A stretch of DNA of 47,754 nucleotides from Pseudomarimonas arenosa (GCF_014841215.1 NZ_JACYTR010000033.1:1-47754); one strand, 5' to 3'; numbered from the stretch's first letter, positions 35,603-44,911 are shown. Numbers and translations are program-made. Notes: generated by a model from the sequence alone, not told the origin.

Positions 35603-37321
35603 TCAATGCTGTGCAATATGCGACGCCGCACCGGCCCCACGCGGCACGCGAATCGAATCGACCAGCTCCTGCACATGCAGGGGCGGTGCCGCGGTCACAC
35701 GGGAGATCGCGATGGCCAGGGCAAAATTGATCAGCATGCCGATGACGCCGATGCCTTCGGGGGAGATGCCAAACAACCAGTTGGCTGGCACATTCGCCTC
35801 AGGCGCTGCCATGAACTTGAAGTAGACGATGTAGGCCGTAGTGAAGCCCAATCCGGCGATCATGCCGACGATGGCACCGGCGGCATTGGTGCGCTTGTCG
35901 AAGATGCCCAGCAGGATGGCCGGGAAGAAACTGGCGGCGGCAAGTCCGAAAGCAAAGGCCACCACCTGTGCGACAAAGCCCGGCGGATAGATGCCCAGCA
36001 GGCCAGCGATACAGACGGCGAAACCAGCGGCTATGCGGGCTGCCCAAAGCTCCTGTTTCTCGCTGATATCCGGTTTGATCACTTTCTTCAAGAGATCATG
36101 CGAAATGGCCGAGGAGATCACCAACAACAGGCCGGCGGCGGTGGACAGGGCGGCGGCCAGACCGCCGGCAGCGATCAGGGCGATCACCCAGGCCGGCAGC
36201 TGGGCGATTTCCGGATTGGCCAGCACCATGATGTCGCGGTCGATGGTCATCTCGTTGCGCTCATCCTTGGCGTAGAACATCTTGCCGTCGCCGTTCTTGT
36301 CTTGCCAGGCGATCAGACCGGTCTTTTCCCAGTTGGGAATCCAGGACGGGGCTTCGGAGTAGGCAGTGCCCTGACCATCCGGCCCATTGATGGTGTCGAT
36401 CATATTGAGCCGGGCGAATGAGGCCACCGCCGGCGCCGTGGTGTAGAGGATGGCAATGAACAGCAAGGCCCAGCCGGCCGAGCGTCGCGCATCGCGCACC
36501 TTGGGCACGGTGAAGAAGCGCACGATCACATGCGGCAGGCCGGCGGTGCCCACCATCAGGGCCAGGGTGATGCAGAACACATCGGCCATGCCCTTGCTGC
36601 CATCGGTATAGGCGGCAAAACCAAGCGCCTCGTTAAGTCCGTCCAGCTTGTCGAGCAGATAGGTGCCGCTGCCATCGGCCAGGGTCGAGCCAAAGCCAAG
36701 CTGCGGCACTGGATTGCCGGTCAGCATCAGGCTGATAAAGATCGCCGGCACCATATAGGCGAAGATCAGTACGCAATACTGCGCCACCTGGGTGTAGGTG
36801 ATGCCCTTCATGCCACCGAGCACAGCGTAGAGAAAGACGATGGCCATGCCAAAGATGACCCCGGTGGTGATATCCACCTCGAGGAAGCGACTGAACACGA
36901 TGCCGACACCGCGCATCTGGCCGGCGACATAGGTGAATGAGACAAACAGTGCGCAGATCACCGCCACCAATCGCGCGGTGTCGCTGTAATAGCGATCGCC
37001 GACAAAGTCGGGCACGGTGAACTTGCCGAACTTGCGCAGGTAAGGCGCCAGCAGCAGGGCCAGCAGCACATAACCACCGGTCCAACCGAGCAGGTAGACC
37101 GCGCCGTCATAGCCCATAAAGGAAATCAGCCCGGCCATGGAGATGAACGAGGCGGCGCTCATCCAGTCGGCCGCCGTGGCCATGCCATTGGCAATCGGAT
37201 GCACGCCGCCACCGGCGACGTAGAACTCCTTGGTCGAGCCGACCCGTGACCAGATCGCGATGCCGATATACAGCGCGAAGCTCAAGCCGACGATGATGTA
37301 CGTCCAGGTTTGCACGCTCAT
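35603..37321 (-). CDS. actP: ActP-like cation/acetate symporter (SSS family)
   Basis: A 572-residue sodium:solute symporter with about 13 membrane helices. Characteristic stretches include FYVAGGGVHPIANGMATAADWMSAASFISMAGL, VPDFVGDRYYSDTARL, VAGQMRGVGIVFSRFL and GGLAAALSTAAGLLLVISSAISHD. It corresponds to the monocarboxylate/acetate branch that is usually paired with a DUF4212 subunit, whose gene ends six bases upstream. Near residues 285-350 there is an extra hydrophilic insert. Acetate as substrate is inferred from the family and from a promoter motif shared with acs. It is translated in one unit with the porin and the DUF4212 gene. Confidence 0.92.
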   Translation of the reverse strand: MSVQTWTYIIVGLSFALYIGIAIWSRVGSTKEFYVAGGGVHPIANGMATAADWMSAASFISMAGLISFMGYDGAVYLLGWTGGYVLLALLLAPYLRKFGKFTVPDFVGDRYYSDTARLVAVICALFVSFTYVAGQMRGVGIVFSRFLEVDITTGVIFGMAIVFLYAVLGGMKGITYTQVAQYCVLIFAYMVPAIFISLMLTGNPVPQLGFGSTLADGSGTYLLDKLDGLNEALGFAAYTDGSKGMADVFCITLALMVGTAGLPHVIVRFFTVPKVRDARRSAGWALLFIAILYTTAPAVASFARLNMIDTINGPDGQGTAYSEAPSWIPNWEKTGLIAWQDKNGDGKMFYAKDERNEMTIDRDIMVLANPEIAQLPAWVIALIAAGGLAAALSTAAGLLLVISSAISHDLLKKVIKPDISEKQELWAARIAAGFAVCIAGLLGIYPPGFVAQVVAFAFGLAAASFFPAILLGIFDKRTNAAGAIVGMIAGLGFTTAYIVYFKFMAAPEANVPANWLFGISPEGIGVIGMLINFALAIAISRVTAAPPLHVQELVDSIRVPRGAGAASHIAQH

Positions 37322-37327
37322 GGTCGG

Positions 37328-37591
37328 CTACTCCTCATGCACGTCATAGTGGCGTTCGATCTGATTCATCCGCCAGGCGTAGAAGAAGATCAGCCCAACG
37401 AACACATAGATCGCGCCTTGCTGGGCAAAGAAGAAGCCCAGTTTGAAACCGAAGATGCGGATCGAATCGAGCGCATCGGCGAACAGAATGCCGGCGCCGA
37501 ACGAAACGATGAACCAGATGGCGAGCAGGATCGCCATCAAGCGCAGATTGGCGCGCCAGTACTCCGCGAGCTTGCCGTTGGGCTGTGACAT
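37328..37591 (-). CDS. DUF4212 symporter small subunit
   Basis: An 87-residue, two-helix membrane protein of the DUF4212 family: EYWRANLRLMAILLAIWFIVSFG, IFGFKLGFFFAQQGAIYVFVGLIFFYAWRMNQIER. These proteins are encoded directly before ActP-like symporters and are thought to be a small partner subunit, comparable to E. coli YjcH. Here the gaps are 11 bp to the porin gene and 6 bp to actP. It has AGGAGG-like sequence ahead of its ATG. Confidence 0.93.
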   Translation of the reverse strand: MSQPNGKLAEYWRANLRLMAILLAIWFIVSFGAGILFADALDSIRIFGFKLGFFFAQQGAIYVFVGLIFFYAWRMNQIERHYDVHEE

Positions 37592-37602
37592 GGTGTCCTC
37601 CT

Positions 37603-38934
37603 TCAGAACGAGTATTTGGCGTGCAGCTGCAGACGGCGCAGATCGCCATCCGCCCCCGACTCCAGCTCACGATTGGCCAGACGCAGCTCCACCCCAACAT
37701 CGAGTTTCGGCAGTACCGTCCAGATCAGGTTACCCGATAGCGAATGCACGCGCTTGGTAACGCCCATGCCGCTGAGGTCGGTATCGTTGTCGTAGTGAGC
37801 GGCCGAGTAGTACAGATTGCTGCGCAGGCCGGGGCTGAACACATGGCGCCAGGCGGCGAAGCCGGCCAGCATGCCGACGCTGTCGAGATCGCCATCGGCA
37901 TCGATCACTGCATCATTGCCGGCGGCCAGACCGAGGTAGCGACCGATTCCCAGTCCGCCGGTGAGCATGTAGCGAATGTCGTTGTCGGCGTTGATCACCT
38001 GCTTGCCGGAAATGCTCAGGCCGTAGCCCAAGCGGCTGTCGTCGATGTTGCTGGCAATGTTCTCGTAGCTCAGCTCGCGTAGGATTCCAGCCAGGCTGAA
38101 GTGCCCGTTGGCGTGCTTGCCGGTGTAGCGCAATGTTACGTCGGGCAGGGTGTTGTCGTCGCTGGCGATGCGGCCCGGCGAGCCGCCGAAACCGCCGACC
38201 AGGGTTTCCGGATTTTCCATCGCCACCGACCAGGGCCCGCTGGTGTAGCGGATCTGTGCTTGGCGCGAGAACACCGTGCCTTCGGTCGGGCCGATGAAAT
38301 CCACCGCATCCGGCAGTGCCGCCACATCCTGGAAGTTCGACCAGGTTTGCCCCGCCAACCAGTTGTTCCAGGAGGCATAGGCATGGCGGATGGTCACGCC
38401 ATAGGTATTGGTGGCCGCTTCACTGCCCAGTGCACCACCGAACAGATCGAACTCGAGGTATCCGCGTAGCTTGTCGCCGGAATCGAGTGTGGTGTCGGCG
38501 CTGAACCAGAAGCGTGAGAACTGCGCATGCATGTCGAGATCGGTGCCTTCATCGGCGCCGCCGACCGGAATCGCTCCGGGCACGTACAGGGTGCGTGCGG
38601 CCGAGCCATCGGCGATCTCGCCGTCCGAAGTATCAGTCAGCATGGCATCCAGCTTGATAAAGCCGCCGTAGCTGAACTGGGTGCCGGGGTTGGCGCCCGG
38701 CATGATCGGCTTGCTCGCGGGCGTCGTCTGAGGCGACGCGCTGGCGGGCTCGGCCTTCTGCTGCTGAACCAGCTGATTCACCAATCGCTCGAGCTCGGCG
38801 ATCCGCGCCTCCAGCGCGGCTTCGCGGGCGTCGTCGGCAAAGGCCCAGCCCGGCGCGCACAACACGGCTGCCACGCTCAAGCTGATAAGACGTTTGCTTG
38901 TCCAGCGGTGCTGAACATTGCGCTTGATCTGCAT
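37603..38934 (-). CDS. DcaP-like trimeric outer-membrane porin
   Basis: A 443-residue outer-membrane protein resembling DcaP, a porin for dicarboxylates and other anions. A signal peptide (about 1-33) is followed by a short coiled coil (EAALEARIAELERLVNQLVQQQ), a Pro/Ala linker, then a 16-strand-type barrel beginning FSYGGFIKLDAML and including RGYLEFDLFGG and RHAYASWNNWLAGQTWSNF, ending in the typical terminal phenylalanine (LHAKYSF). GGGGAGG lies just upstream. It leads the operon with the DUF4212 gene and actP, so it is probably the outer-membrane entry for acetate or related acids. A 44-bp inverted repeat lies about 85-125 bp upstream. Confidence 0.87.
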   Translation of the reverse strand: MQIKRNVQHRWTSKRLISLSVAAVLCAPGWAFADDAREAALEARIAELERLVNQLVQQQKAEPASASPQTTPASKPIMPGANPGTQFSYGGFIKLDAMLTDTSDGEIADGSAARTLYVPGAIPVGGADEGTDLDMHAQFSRFWFSADTTLDSGDKLRGYLEFDLFGGALGSEAATNTYGVTIRHAYASWNNWLAGQTWSNFQDVAALPDAVDFIGPTEGTVFSRQAQIRYTSGPWSVAMENPETLVGGFGGSPGRIASDDNTLPDVTLRYTGKHANGHFSLAGILRELSYENIASNIDDSRLGYGLSISGKQVINADNDIRYMLTGGLGIGRYLGLAAGNDAVIDADGDLDSVGMLAGFAAWRHVFSPGLRSNLYYSAAHYDNDTDLSGMGVTKRVHSLSGNLIWTVLPKLDVGVELRLANRELESGADGDLRRLQLHAKYSF

Positions 38935-39016
38935 CTCCCCTCCCCGTGGTGTGGGCGAGCTGCGCCGCCCTTTGTCGATGAGCTGATATCAAAGCGCCAT
39001 CGCGGGAGTGGGGGTA

Positions 39017-39060
39017 TTAGCCTTTGGTCGAAGCTTGGTTGACGTTCGACCAAAGTCTAA
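39017..39060 (-). promoter_or_regulatory. Double operator upstream of the porin-actP operon
   Basis: Two 16-bp arms, TTAGCCTTTGGTCGAA (39017-39032) and TTCGACCAAAGTCTAA (39045-39060), are inverted copies with one mismatch, separated by 12 bp. Each arm is itself a degenerate TAGAC-N4-GTCTA palindrome, the form found perfect ahead of acs at 44909-44922. On the minus strand a TGATAT box (plus coordinates 38986-38991) may be the -10; no -35 is seen, which fits an activator-dependent promoter. The likely activator is the response regulator at 46977. Confidence 0.75.
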
Positions 39061-39073
39061 GTGTGGGGCGGAG

Positions 39074-39100
39074 CCGGCTGCAGCGCGCGGCTGCAGCCGG
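39074..39100 (-). terminator. Hairpin after the metalloprotease gene
   Basis: CCGGCTGCAG (39074-39083) and CTGCAGCCGG (39091-39100) pair perfectly across a 7-nt loop, five bases beyond the stop of the 39106-43512 gene. No T tract follows on the minus strand. Confidence 0.5.
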
Positions 39101-39105
39101 AGGGA

Positions 39106-42100
39106 TCAATCGCCTTCGAAGCCGTTGAGGAAGATCTGCAGCGGGCCGACTACGCTATTGCTCACCGCGCTGTTGTTGCCGCTGTTGCTATCCACGTAGG
39201 GCGCCGACACGCCTACGGTCGCGGTGGTCGATTGAATGCTGCCCGGCGCTGCACCGCCCGCCACCTGGCCGTTGATCGTGTAGATCAGGCCTGCACTTCG
39301 ATCCAGACTGATGCTGTGCGAAGGCAGGCCACTGCCGCTGGCCGGGCAGGTCGCCCCGCTTCCCGGCAGACAGGTCCAGGTCACGCCTGTGAGCATCGGT
39401 GTGGCTGTGAAGTTGAACTGGGCGCTGGCGACGTCAACGTCGCTGCTCAAGTTGCTGACCACGACCTCATAGCTGGCCGTTTCACCGGCAATCGGCGCGC
39501 TACCCTGCAAACTGTTGGTGACGCCGAGATCTACCGACAGGTCGTTGTCAGCGATGGCCACTACCAGGCTAGGCGCGGTCACCCCGTCGTAGCCACCGCC
39601 GCTGGCGCTGTGGGTGATCAGGCCGCTGTGGTTGCCTTCTTCCACTGCGTCGTCGACCGCACTGACCACGATGCTCTGCGGGGTATCCCAGTTGCCGGTG
39701 TTGAACTGCAGCTGGCTCTGATCGACCTCGAGCTGAGAGTTTGGGCTGACATCGATGGTCACCGTAGACGACGGTTCGGTCTGTAGCACCAGCTGGTAGC
39801 TGTCGGTGGCGCCGGCCTCGCTCACTGCGGTGCTGCCGCCACTTTGGATCAGGCTGATGGCCGGCCCACCGGCGCACATGCCGCCACCGGCGTTGCACTC
39901 ACCGGCCGGGATGCTGGCAGCCAGCTGTTGTCCGGCGCTGAGAGAGCTGCTGTTGAGCGAGTACTGGGTGAACAACGAGCCCGTCGTGGCGGCCTGAACG
40001 CCGACTGTGGCGCCGGCGCCACCGTTGTCGACCAGAGTGTAGATGTACTCAAACGCGTTGCTGTCCTCGTGGAACACGACGGCGAACTGGGTGGTAATCG
40101 GCCCCACCGAGCTGGCCCAACGCATACCGCGCCATTCAACGGTCCAGGTGCGGTTTGGCTCGCTGCCGTTAAGGGCGGTGTAGATGCCGCCGCCCGGGCT
40201 GTCCAGCCGCAGATCGTCCCAGTAGGGCAGCAGCACCGGCAAACTGCTGGGGAAGCTGCCCAGGCTGTTGCCGGTACCGGCACTGGGGAGGGCGCCATTG
40301 GCATAGGCAGCAGACCCGGCCGATGACACGAGCTGCAGTGCGCCATTGGTGCTGGCGCGCAGGGTGCTGCCGCCGCTTACCGAGGTGCCATACACCGAGA
40401 AGTCAAAGCCGCTGGGAACGGTCAGGTCGACCAGTACGTCATCGTCAGCCGAGTCAGGCACAAGTACGCCACCGCCGGGAATGCTGGCACCGCTGCTGGC
40501 AACGAACTCGTAGTTGTCGCCGGGAGCGCGACCCACCGGCAAGGTGACGGTGTCGCTGAACGGCGAACCGCCGCCCGAGTACGTGACATTCAATGTCAGG
40601 TCGACATCGCTGAGGCACACCAGGCCGGCGCTGGAGCTGATCTGGAACGAGGTCTGCGCGGCCTCGGTAGCGCCGGCCGCGATGTCGGCGAACGCGCTGC
40701 TGGCCTGGGTGATGGTGATGCCGGGGGTCAGGCTGCTCAAGCTGGCGCTGACCCCGGTGGCGGTCTGAATGCCGCTGTTGCGCAGACTCACGGTGAACTG
40801 ATTGCACTCGTTGGGTTCGAGCAGTCCATTGCCGCTGCTGATCGCGCTACTGGCGATTTCCAGCGCCGGCTCGTTGCTCAGCACGGCAAGATTGAAGCGC
40901 TGCAGCTGGGTGGCGCCACAGCTGTCGGTCGCGCTGACCGTGACTTCGGTGCTGCCAAAGGTGGTGGAACCTGTGGTGGCGACGGTGAGTTGGCCGGCAG
41001 CATCGACCGACACGCTGCCGCCGCCGGGCAGGGTGGTGGGGCTGACCGTGACCGACTGCAGATTGACGTCGCTGGCCGCCTGCGCGGGGCTGTGCGGCGT
41101 TGTGCTGCTGCGGCCAACATTGAGGTCGGCGTAGGCGCCCAGGGTCGGCTTCTGATTGGCCGACACCGCCACATTGACAAACTCGCTGCGGCTGGCGCCG
41201 CCGCTGTCGCTAACGGTGAGTTTCACCGGATAGTTGCGACTGCCTGAACTTGGCGCGACCAGGTCGCAGCCGGCGGTGGCGCTCAGCTCCACCGTGCCAT
41301 TGTTATTGATCGCGCTGACGGCCAGCTCAGACGGCGCTTCGCTGACTGCCACGCTCAGCGTGCCAACGGCATCCTCGCCATCGCTGACCGTCGCCACATT
41401 GGCGCTGGCGGTCGGGCTGCCCTGGCGCGTGCTGACCGAGCCGGTCACTGACAGCGTCGGGGCGGCATTGGCGTTGGTGACGGTGAAGTTGCTGTCGGAT
41501 ACGTCAAAGAAGATATTGCCCACCGCCTCGACCCGAAGACGCGCCTGCGCCGATGCCGGTGTATTGGCGGGCAAGGTCACCGACTCGCTGCCGTCATTGG
41601 CGGTGCTGGCCACCAGCTCGGTTGGCCAGGTGTAGCCACCGTCCAGCGACAGGCGGATTCGCACGTTGGCGGCGTTGATCGAGCCGCCGCTGGTATTGGC
41701 GACGTCCCAGGTCACGGTTTGCGCAGTGCCCGCGGCCCAGCTGATTGCGGTGTTAGGCGCAGTAATGCGGAACGGGCCGGCGCTGCTGATCACGCTCAGC
41801 GCGCTGCTGGCCTCATTGGTACCACCGCCGCCGGCGCGGTTGTCGCGCACGGTGACGCGGAAGTTCAGCGTGCGGTCGGTGGTCGACAGCGCCTCGCCGG
41901 TGAAATAGCTAGGCGAGGTGGTGCCGGGCAGCGGTGCGGTGCTCGGTGGGGTGTTCTGATTGTTCAGCACATAGCGCAGGCTGGGCACGATGCGATTCGG
42001 GCTGAGCCCCGGCGCGAAGGAGCGGAACAGCGGCCCGCCGTTGTCGATCAGCGAGCCTACGGCATTGGCACTGCCGAGATTGAACTGCTCCCAGACATAG

Positions 42101-43512
42101 GTCAGCGTATCGCCATCGGCATCGCTGCCGCTGGCTACCAGCTCGAACGGCGTGCTCGCCGGAATGGTGTAACTCGGTGTGGTGCTCACGGTGGGCACCT
42201 GATTGCCGGTGGCGGTCAACGTGCCGCAGCTGGAACCACCACCGCTGGTGGTGAAGTTCAGAATCTCGTTCAAGCTGAGACGGTGGAAATAGTCCTCGCT
42301 GTTCGGCTGCAGGTTGTCGCCGCTGCAAATGCCTGCGTATGCCTGAATGGTGACGCCGGAGCCGGTCTCGTAGGCCGTGCTGCCATTGCGGTTGCCGCCC
42401 GAGCAGCTGCCACCGGAGCCGTTGAAGGTGTGATTGCCGGCAAACTGGTGGCCCATTTCGTGGGCGACGAAATCGACGTCGAAGGCATCGCCGCGCGGCG
42501 CGCCCTGGCCGGTGACACCGCGAGCCTTGCCCGAGCCGCAGACCGAACCCAGCGAGGCCACGCCGCCGCCGCCGGTGCTGACCACGTGGCCGATATCGAA
42601 ATTGCCGTTGCCGATCACCGTGCTGAGATTGCTGACATTCTCGCCCAGCATGGCCGAACCGCTGCCATTGCTGTACGGGTCGGTGGAGCCATTGGTATAG
42701 ATGACCTGGTCGGTGTTGTTGATCAGCACCATGCGCACGGCCACGTCGCGCTCGTAGATACCGTTGACCCGGTTCATGGTGGTGACGATGGCGCCCAGTG
42801 CGGCCTCCACCGTGCCGCCATGAAATGCGGTGTACTCACCGGTAGCGGCCATTGCCAGCCGATAGGTGCGCAGGTTGGCGCCGGACGAGATCTTCAGATC
42901 CGGCCGTTTGGCCAGCAGGTCCTCGATGCCATGCTGGGCCGATTCGCCCTCGACCGTGCAACTCCACTGCTTGTCGGCCGGCCGCGCGTAGTCGGCCTTG
43001 GCATAGCTGATGTAGTGCTCGGTGTCCTTGGGCTGCAGCGGATCGATATACACCGTGCCGGCCGCGGATAGCACCTGGGCACGGAACCCCTTGGAGGTCA
43101 GGTCAAAACGCAGGGTGGCGCTGGGGTCATCGACGCCCTGACCAAGATAGGTGCGGATCTCGGGATAGCGCGCAGCGAGTTCTGATTCCATGATCGGCGA
43201 CTCGACGACACGAAACACCTGGGTGCTGCCGTCAGGCAGTGGCAACGGCAGCAGCAGGGCGCTCTTGGCCAGCGCCGTCTTGCCTTCCAGCGGCGCCTGC
43301 TTGAGCAGGGTGGCCAGCTCGCTGCGATCCAGGCGCAGGCTGCGATAGCGCTGCGGCACGATTTCCCGCGCCACGCCGCTGCTCGGCACGTCACGCTCAA
43401 CGATGTCTTGCCACAGCGCCGCCCAGGCACTGGTCGATAGTGCCAACAGGCCCAGCGCCAGCGCCAGCCCTTTGATCATCCTGCCCTTGCCAGGCCTGCC
43501 ACTGCCCATCAC
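39106..43512 (-). CDS. Large secreted M12B-like metalloprotease with Ig-like repeats
   Basis: A 1468-residue exported zinc protease. After a signal peptide (up to about 31, STSAWA) there is a propeptide-like region (about 32-200), then a reprolysin-type catalytic domain with HEMGHQFAGNHTF (about 347-359, HExxHxxGxxH form). From about 450 to 1300 come Ig/cadherin-like and PKD-like repeats, a CARDB/NEW3-like part (NECNQFTVSLRNSG), a Calx-beta-like piece and a DUF11-like domain. The protein ends IFLNGFEGD, resembling a short GFE tail I recall on secreted proteins of this order. GGGGA lies six bases before the ATG; an ATG at 43479 is an alternative. Base use is like its neighbours. Substrate unknown; the upstream 43513-43710 shows no gene. 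Confidence 0.88.
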   Translation of the reverse strand: MMGSGRPGKGRMIKGLALALGLLALSTSAWAALWQDIVERDVPSSGVAREIVPQRYRSLRLDRSELATLLKQAPLEGKTALAKSALLLPLPLPDGSTQVFRVVESPIMESELAARYPEIRTYLGQGVDDPSATLRFDLTSKGFRAQVLSAAGTVYIDPLQPKDTEHYISYAKADYARPADKQWSCTVEGESAQHGIEDLLAKRPDLKISSGANLRTYRLAMAATGEYTAFHGGTVEAALGAIVTTMNRVNGIYERDVAVRMVLINNTDQVIYTNGSTDPYSNGSGSAMLGENVSNLSTVIGNGNFDIGHVVSTGGGGVASLGSVCGSGKARGVTGQGAPRGDAFDVDFVAHEMGHQFAGNHTFNGSGGSCSGGNRNGSTAYETGSGVTIQAYAGICSGDNLQPNSEDYFHRLSLNEILNFTTSGGGSSCGTLTATGNQVPTVSTTPSYTIPASTPFELVASGSDADGDTLTYVWEQFNLGSANAVGSLIDNGGPLFRSFAPGLSPNRIVPSLRYVLNNQNTPPSTAPLPGTTSPSYFTGEALSTTDRTLNFRVTVRDNRAGGGGTNEASSALSVISSAGPFRITAPNTAISWAAGTAQTVTWDVANTSGGSINAANVRIRLSLDGGYTWPTELVASTANDGSESVTLPANTPASAQARLRVEAVGNIFFDVSDSNFTVTNANAAPTLSVTGSVSTRQGSPTASANVATVSDGEDAVGTLSVAVSEAPSELAVSAINNNGTVELSATAGCDLVAPSSGSRNYPVKLTVSDSGGASRSEFVNVAVSANQKPTLGAYADLNVGRSSTTPHSPAQAASDVNLQSVTVSPTTLPGGGSVSVDAAGQLTVATTGSTTFGSTEVTVSATDSCGATQLQRFNLAVLSNEPALEIASSAISSGNGLLEPNECNQFTVSLRNSGIQTATGVSASLSSLTPGITITQASSAFADIAAGATEAAQTSFQISSSAGLVCLSDVDLTLNVTYSGGGSPFSDTVTLPVGRAPGDNYEFVASSGASIPGGGVLVPDSADDDVLVDLTVPSGFDFSVYGTSVSGGSTLRASTNGALQLVSSAGSAAYANGALPSAGTGNSLGSFPSSLPVLLPYWDDLRLDSPGGGIYTALNGSEPNRTWTVEWRGMRWASSVGPITTQFAVVFHEDSNAFEYIYTLVDNGGAGATVGVQAATTGSLFTQYSLNSSSLSAGQQLAASIPAGECNAGGGMCAGGPAISLIQSGGSTAVSEAGATDSYQLVLQTEPSSTVTIDVSPNSQLEVDQSQLQFNTGNWDTPQSIVVSAVDDAVEEGNHSGLITHSASGGGYDGVTAPSLVVAIADNDLSVDLGVTNSLQGSAPIAGETASYEVVVSNLSSDVDVASAQFNFTATPMLTGVTWTCLPGSGATCPASGSGLPSHSISLDRSAGLIYTINGQVAGGAAPGSIQSTTATVGVSAPYVDSNSGNNSAVSNSVVGPLQIFLNGFEGD

Positions 43513-43710
43513 TTATCCCCAAGATTAGACGCAAAGCCGGGCAGCTTGCCGTGGCACAACTGCCAGCGCAAGTGACTCTTGCATGTCGCCCGGCCGAACA
43601 TGGTCGCAGGCCGGGCGCGGGCAAACCTTGCCAGCGGTCGCAGTCCCCGCTCTCGGGTCACCTGATGGCAGTCTGCGAACTCCTGGCGCTACCACATGAC
43701 AGAGTTGCAC

Positions 43711-43754
43711 TAGCCCGGATACTTCGGCGCGACCTCATGAAATATCCGGGCTAG
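43711..43754. repeat. Short MITE-like repeat, copy 3
   Basis: A 44-bp unit with inverted ends TAGCCCGGATA and TATCCGGGCTA and a core containing ACCTCATGAAA, matching the end of copies 1 and 4. It lies between the metalloprotease upstream region and the IS630 element, and its last two bases (TA) serve as the left target copy of that insertion. Confidence 0.75.
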
Positions 43755-44908
43755 TGTCCTGTCGCGTAAATAACACTCATAAATGACGTATACTTTTCCG
43801 GGCTTGGTTGCGGGAAACGCTGATGGGCCGATTGCGCGCGGATGGTGAGATTGAGCTCGGGGACGCCGAGCGGTCGGAGCTGCTGAAAGTCGTGCGTTCA
43901 AGACGGACGCCACAAGCCGTGGCACAGCGCGCCCGAATTGTTCTGATGACGGCCGATGGCATCGCGCCGAGTGATATTGGCCGGGAACTCAGCGTGTCTC
44001 AGCCCACGATTCGCAAATGGCGGGCACGCTACCTGGAGGCGGGGCTCCCAGGCTTACGAAATGAACCTCGCCCAGGGCGACCGCGCACGCTAGATGACGA
44101 GCGAGTGGCGGAGCTTCTGAACAAGGCGTTGCAAACTCGCCCGTCGAAGCAGACGCACTGGAGTGTGCGCAGTTTTGCAGCTGAAGCCAATATCAGCAAA
44201 GACATGGCTCATCGATTGTTCCGGGCTGCCAGCATCGCCCCTCATCGTTCGCGTAGCTTCAAGCTGTCGAATGACCCCGCGTTCGTCGAAAAAGTGCGCG
44301 ACATCACCGGCCTGTACTTAAACCCCCCGGACCATGCGCTGGTGCTTTGCGTGGACGAGAAGAGTCAGATCCAAGCACTTGAGCGTACCCAGCCCGTGCT
44401 GCCCATGGGGTTGGGCTATGTCGAGGGAGTGACGCATGACTACATACGACATGGAACGACGACACTATTCGCTGCGCTCAATGTCGCGAACGGCGAAGTG
44501 ATCTCGCGCGTCCGCGACCATCATCGTCATCAAGAATTCCTTGATTTCTTGCGGCAGATCGACAAGCAGACGCCGGCAGATTTCGATCTGCATTTGATCC
44601 TCGACAATTACACCACCCATAAACACGCCAAGGTCAAAGCGTGGCTGGCACGTCACCCGCGATTCCATCTGCACTTCACGCCGACGTACAGCTCCTGGTT
44701 GAATCAAGTCGAGCGCTGGTTCGCCCTGATCACCGAGCGTGCCATTCGACGCAACTCGTTTAACAGCGTCCGTCAGCTCAAGCAGCAGATAGAGCTCTTC
44801 GTAACCCGATACAACGCTGACGCAACCCCTTTCCAGTGGATCGCCACCGCCGACTCAATCTTGCAAAAGATCGCGCGCCTTGCGAAACGTATTTCTGCGA
44901 CAGGACAC
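43755..44908 (+). mobile_element. IS630-family insertion sequence
   Basis: A 1154-bp element. Its ends are GTGTCCTGTCGCGTAAATA on the left and, read on the other strand, GTGTCCTGTCGCAGAAATA on the right, so 17 of the first 19 bases match. It is flanked by TA on both sides (43753-43754 and 44909-44910), the target duplication expected of IS630/Tc1-mariner elements. It carries one full-length transposase gene and looks intact. It lies between repeat copy 3 and the acs operator. Confidence 0.93.
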
Positions 44909-44911
44909 TAG
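43823..44911 (+). CDS. IS630-family transposase
   Basis: A 362-residue DDE transposase that moves the surrounding element by cut and paste into TA. The N-terminal helix-turn-helix ([46 protein letters not shown]) is followed by a second ([21 protein letters not shown]). The catalytic residues lie in [22 protein letters not shown] and [11 protein letters not shown], with about 35 residues between the second Asp and the Glu. The ATG at 43823 has GGGA upstream; a TTG at 43808 is also open. The stop codon TAG is formed by the target TA plus the next genomic base, so the gene has no stop of its own inside the element. Confidence 0.95.
   Translation: MGRLRADGEIELGDAERSELLKVVRSRRTPQAVAQRARIVLMTADGIAPSDIGRELSVSQPTIRKWRARYLEAGLPGLRNEPRPGRPRTLDDERVAELLNKALQTRPSKQTHWSVRSFAAEANISKDMAHRLFRAASIAPHRSRSFKLSNDPAFVEKVRDITGLYLNPPDHALVLCVDEKSQIQALERTQPVLPMGLGYVEGVTHDYIRHGTTTLFAALNVANGEVISRVRDHHRHQEFLDFLRQIDKQTPADFDLHLILDNYTTHKHAKVKAWLARHPRFHLHFTPTYSSWLNQVERWFALITERAIRRNSFNSVRQLKQQIELFVTRYNADATPFQWIATADSILQKIARLAKRISATGH

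Noticed and set aside
41719-43071. 450-codon frame opposite the metalloprotease catalytic region
   Set aside because: It is the antisense shadow of the M12B-like domain, which carries an intact zinc motif on the minus strand.
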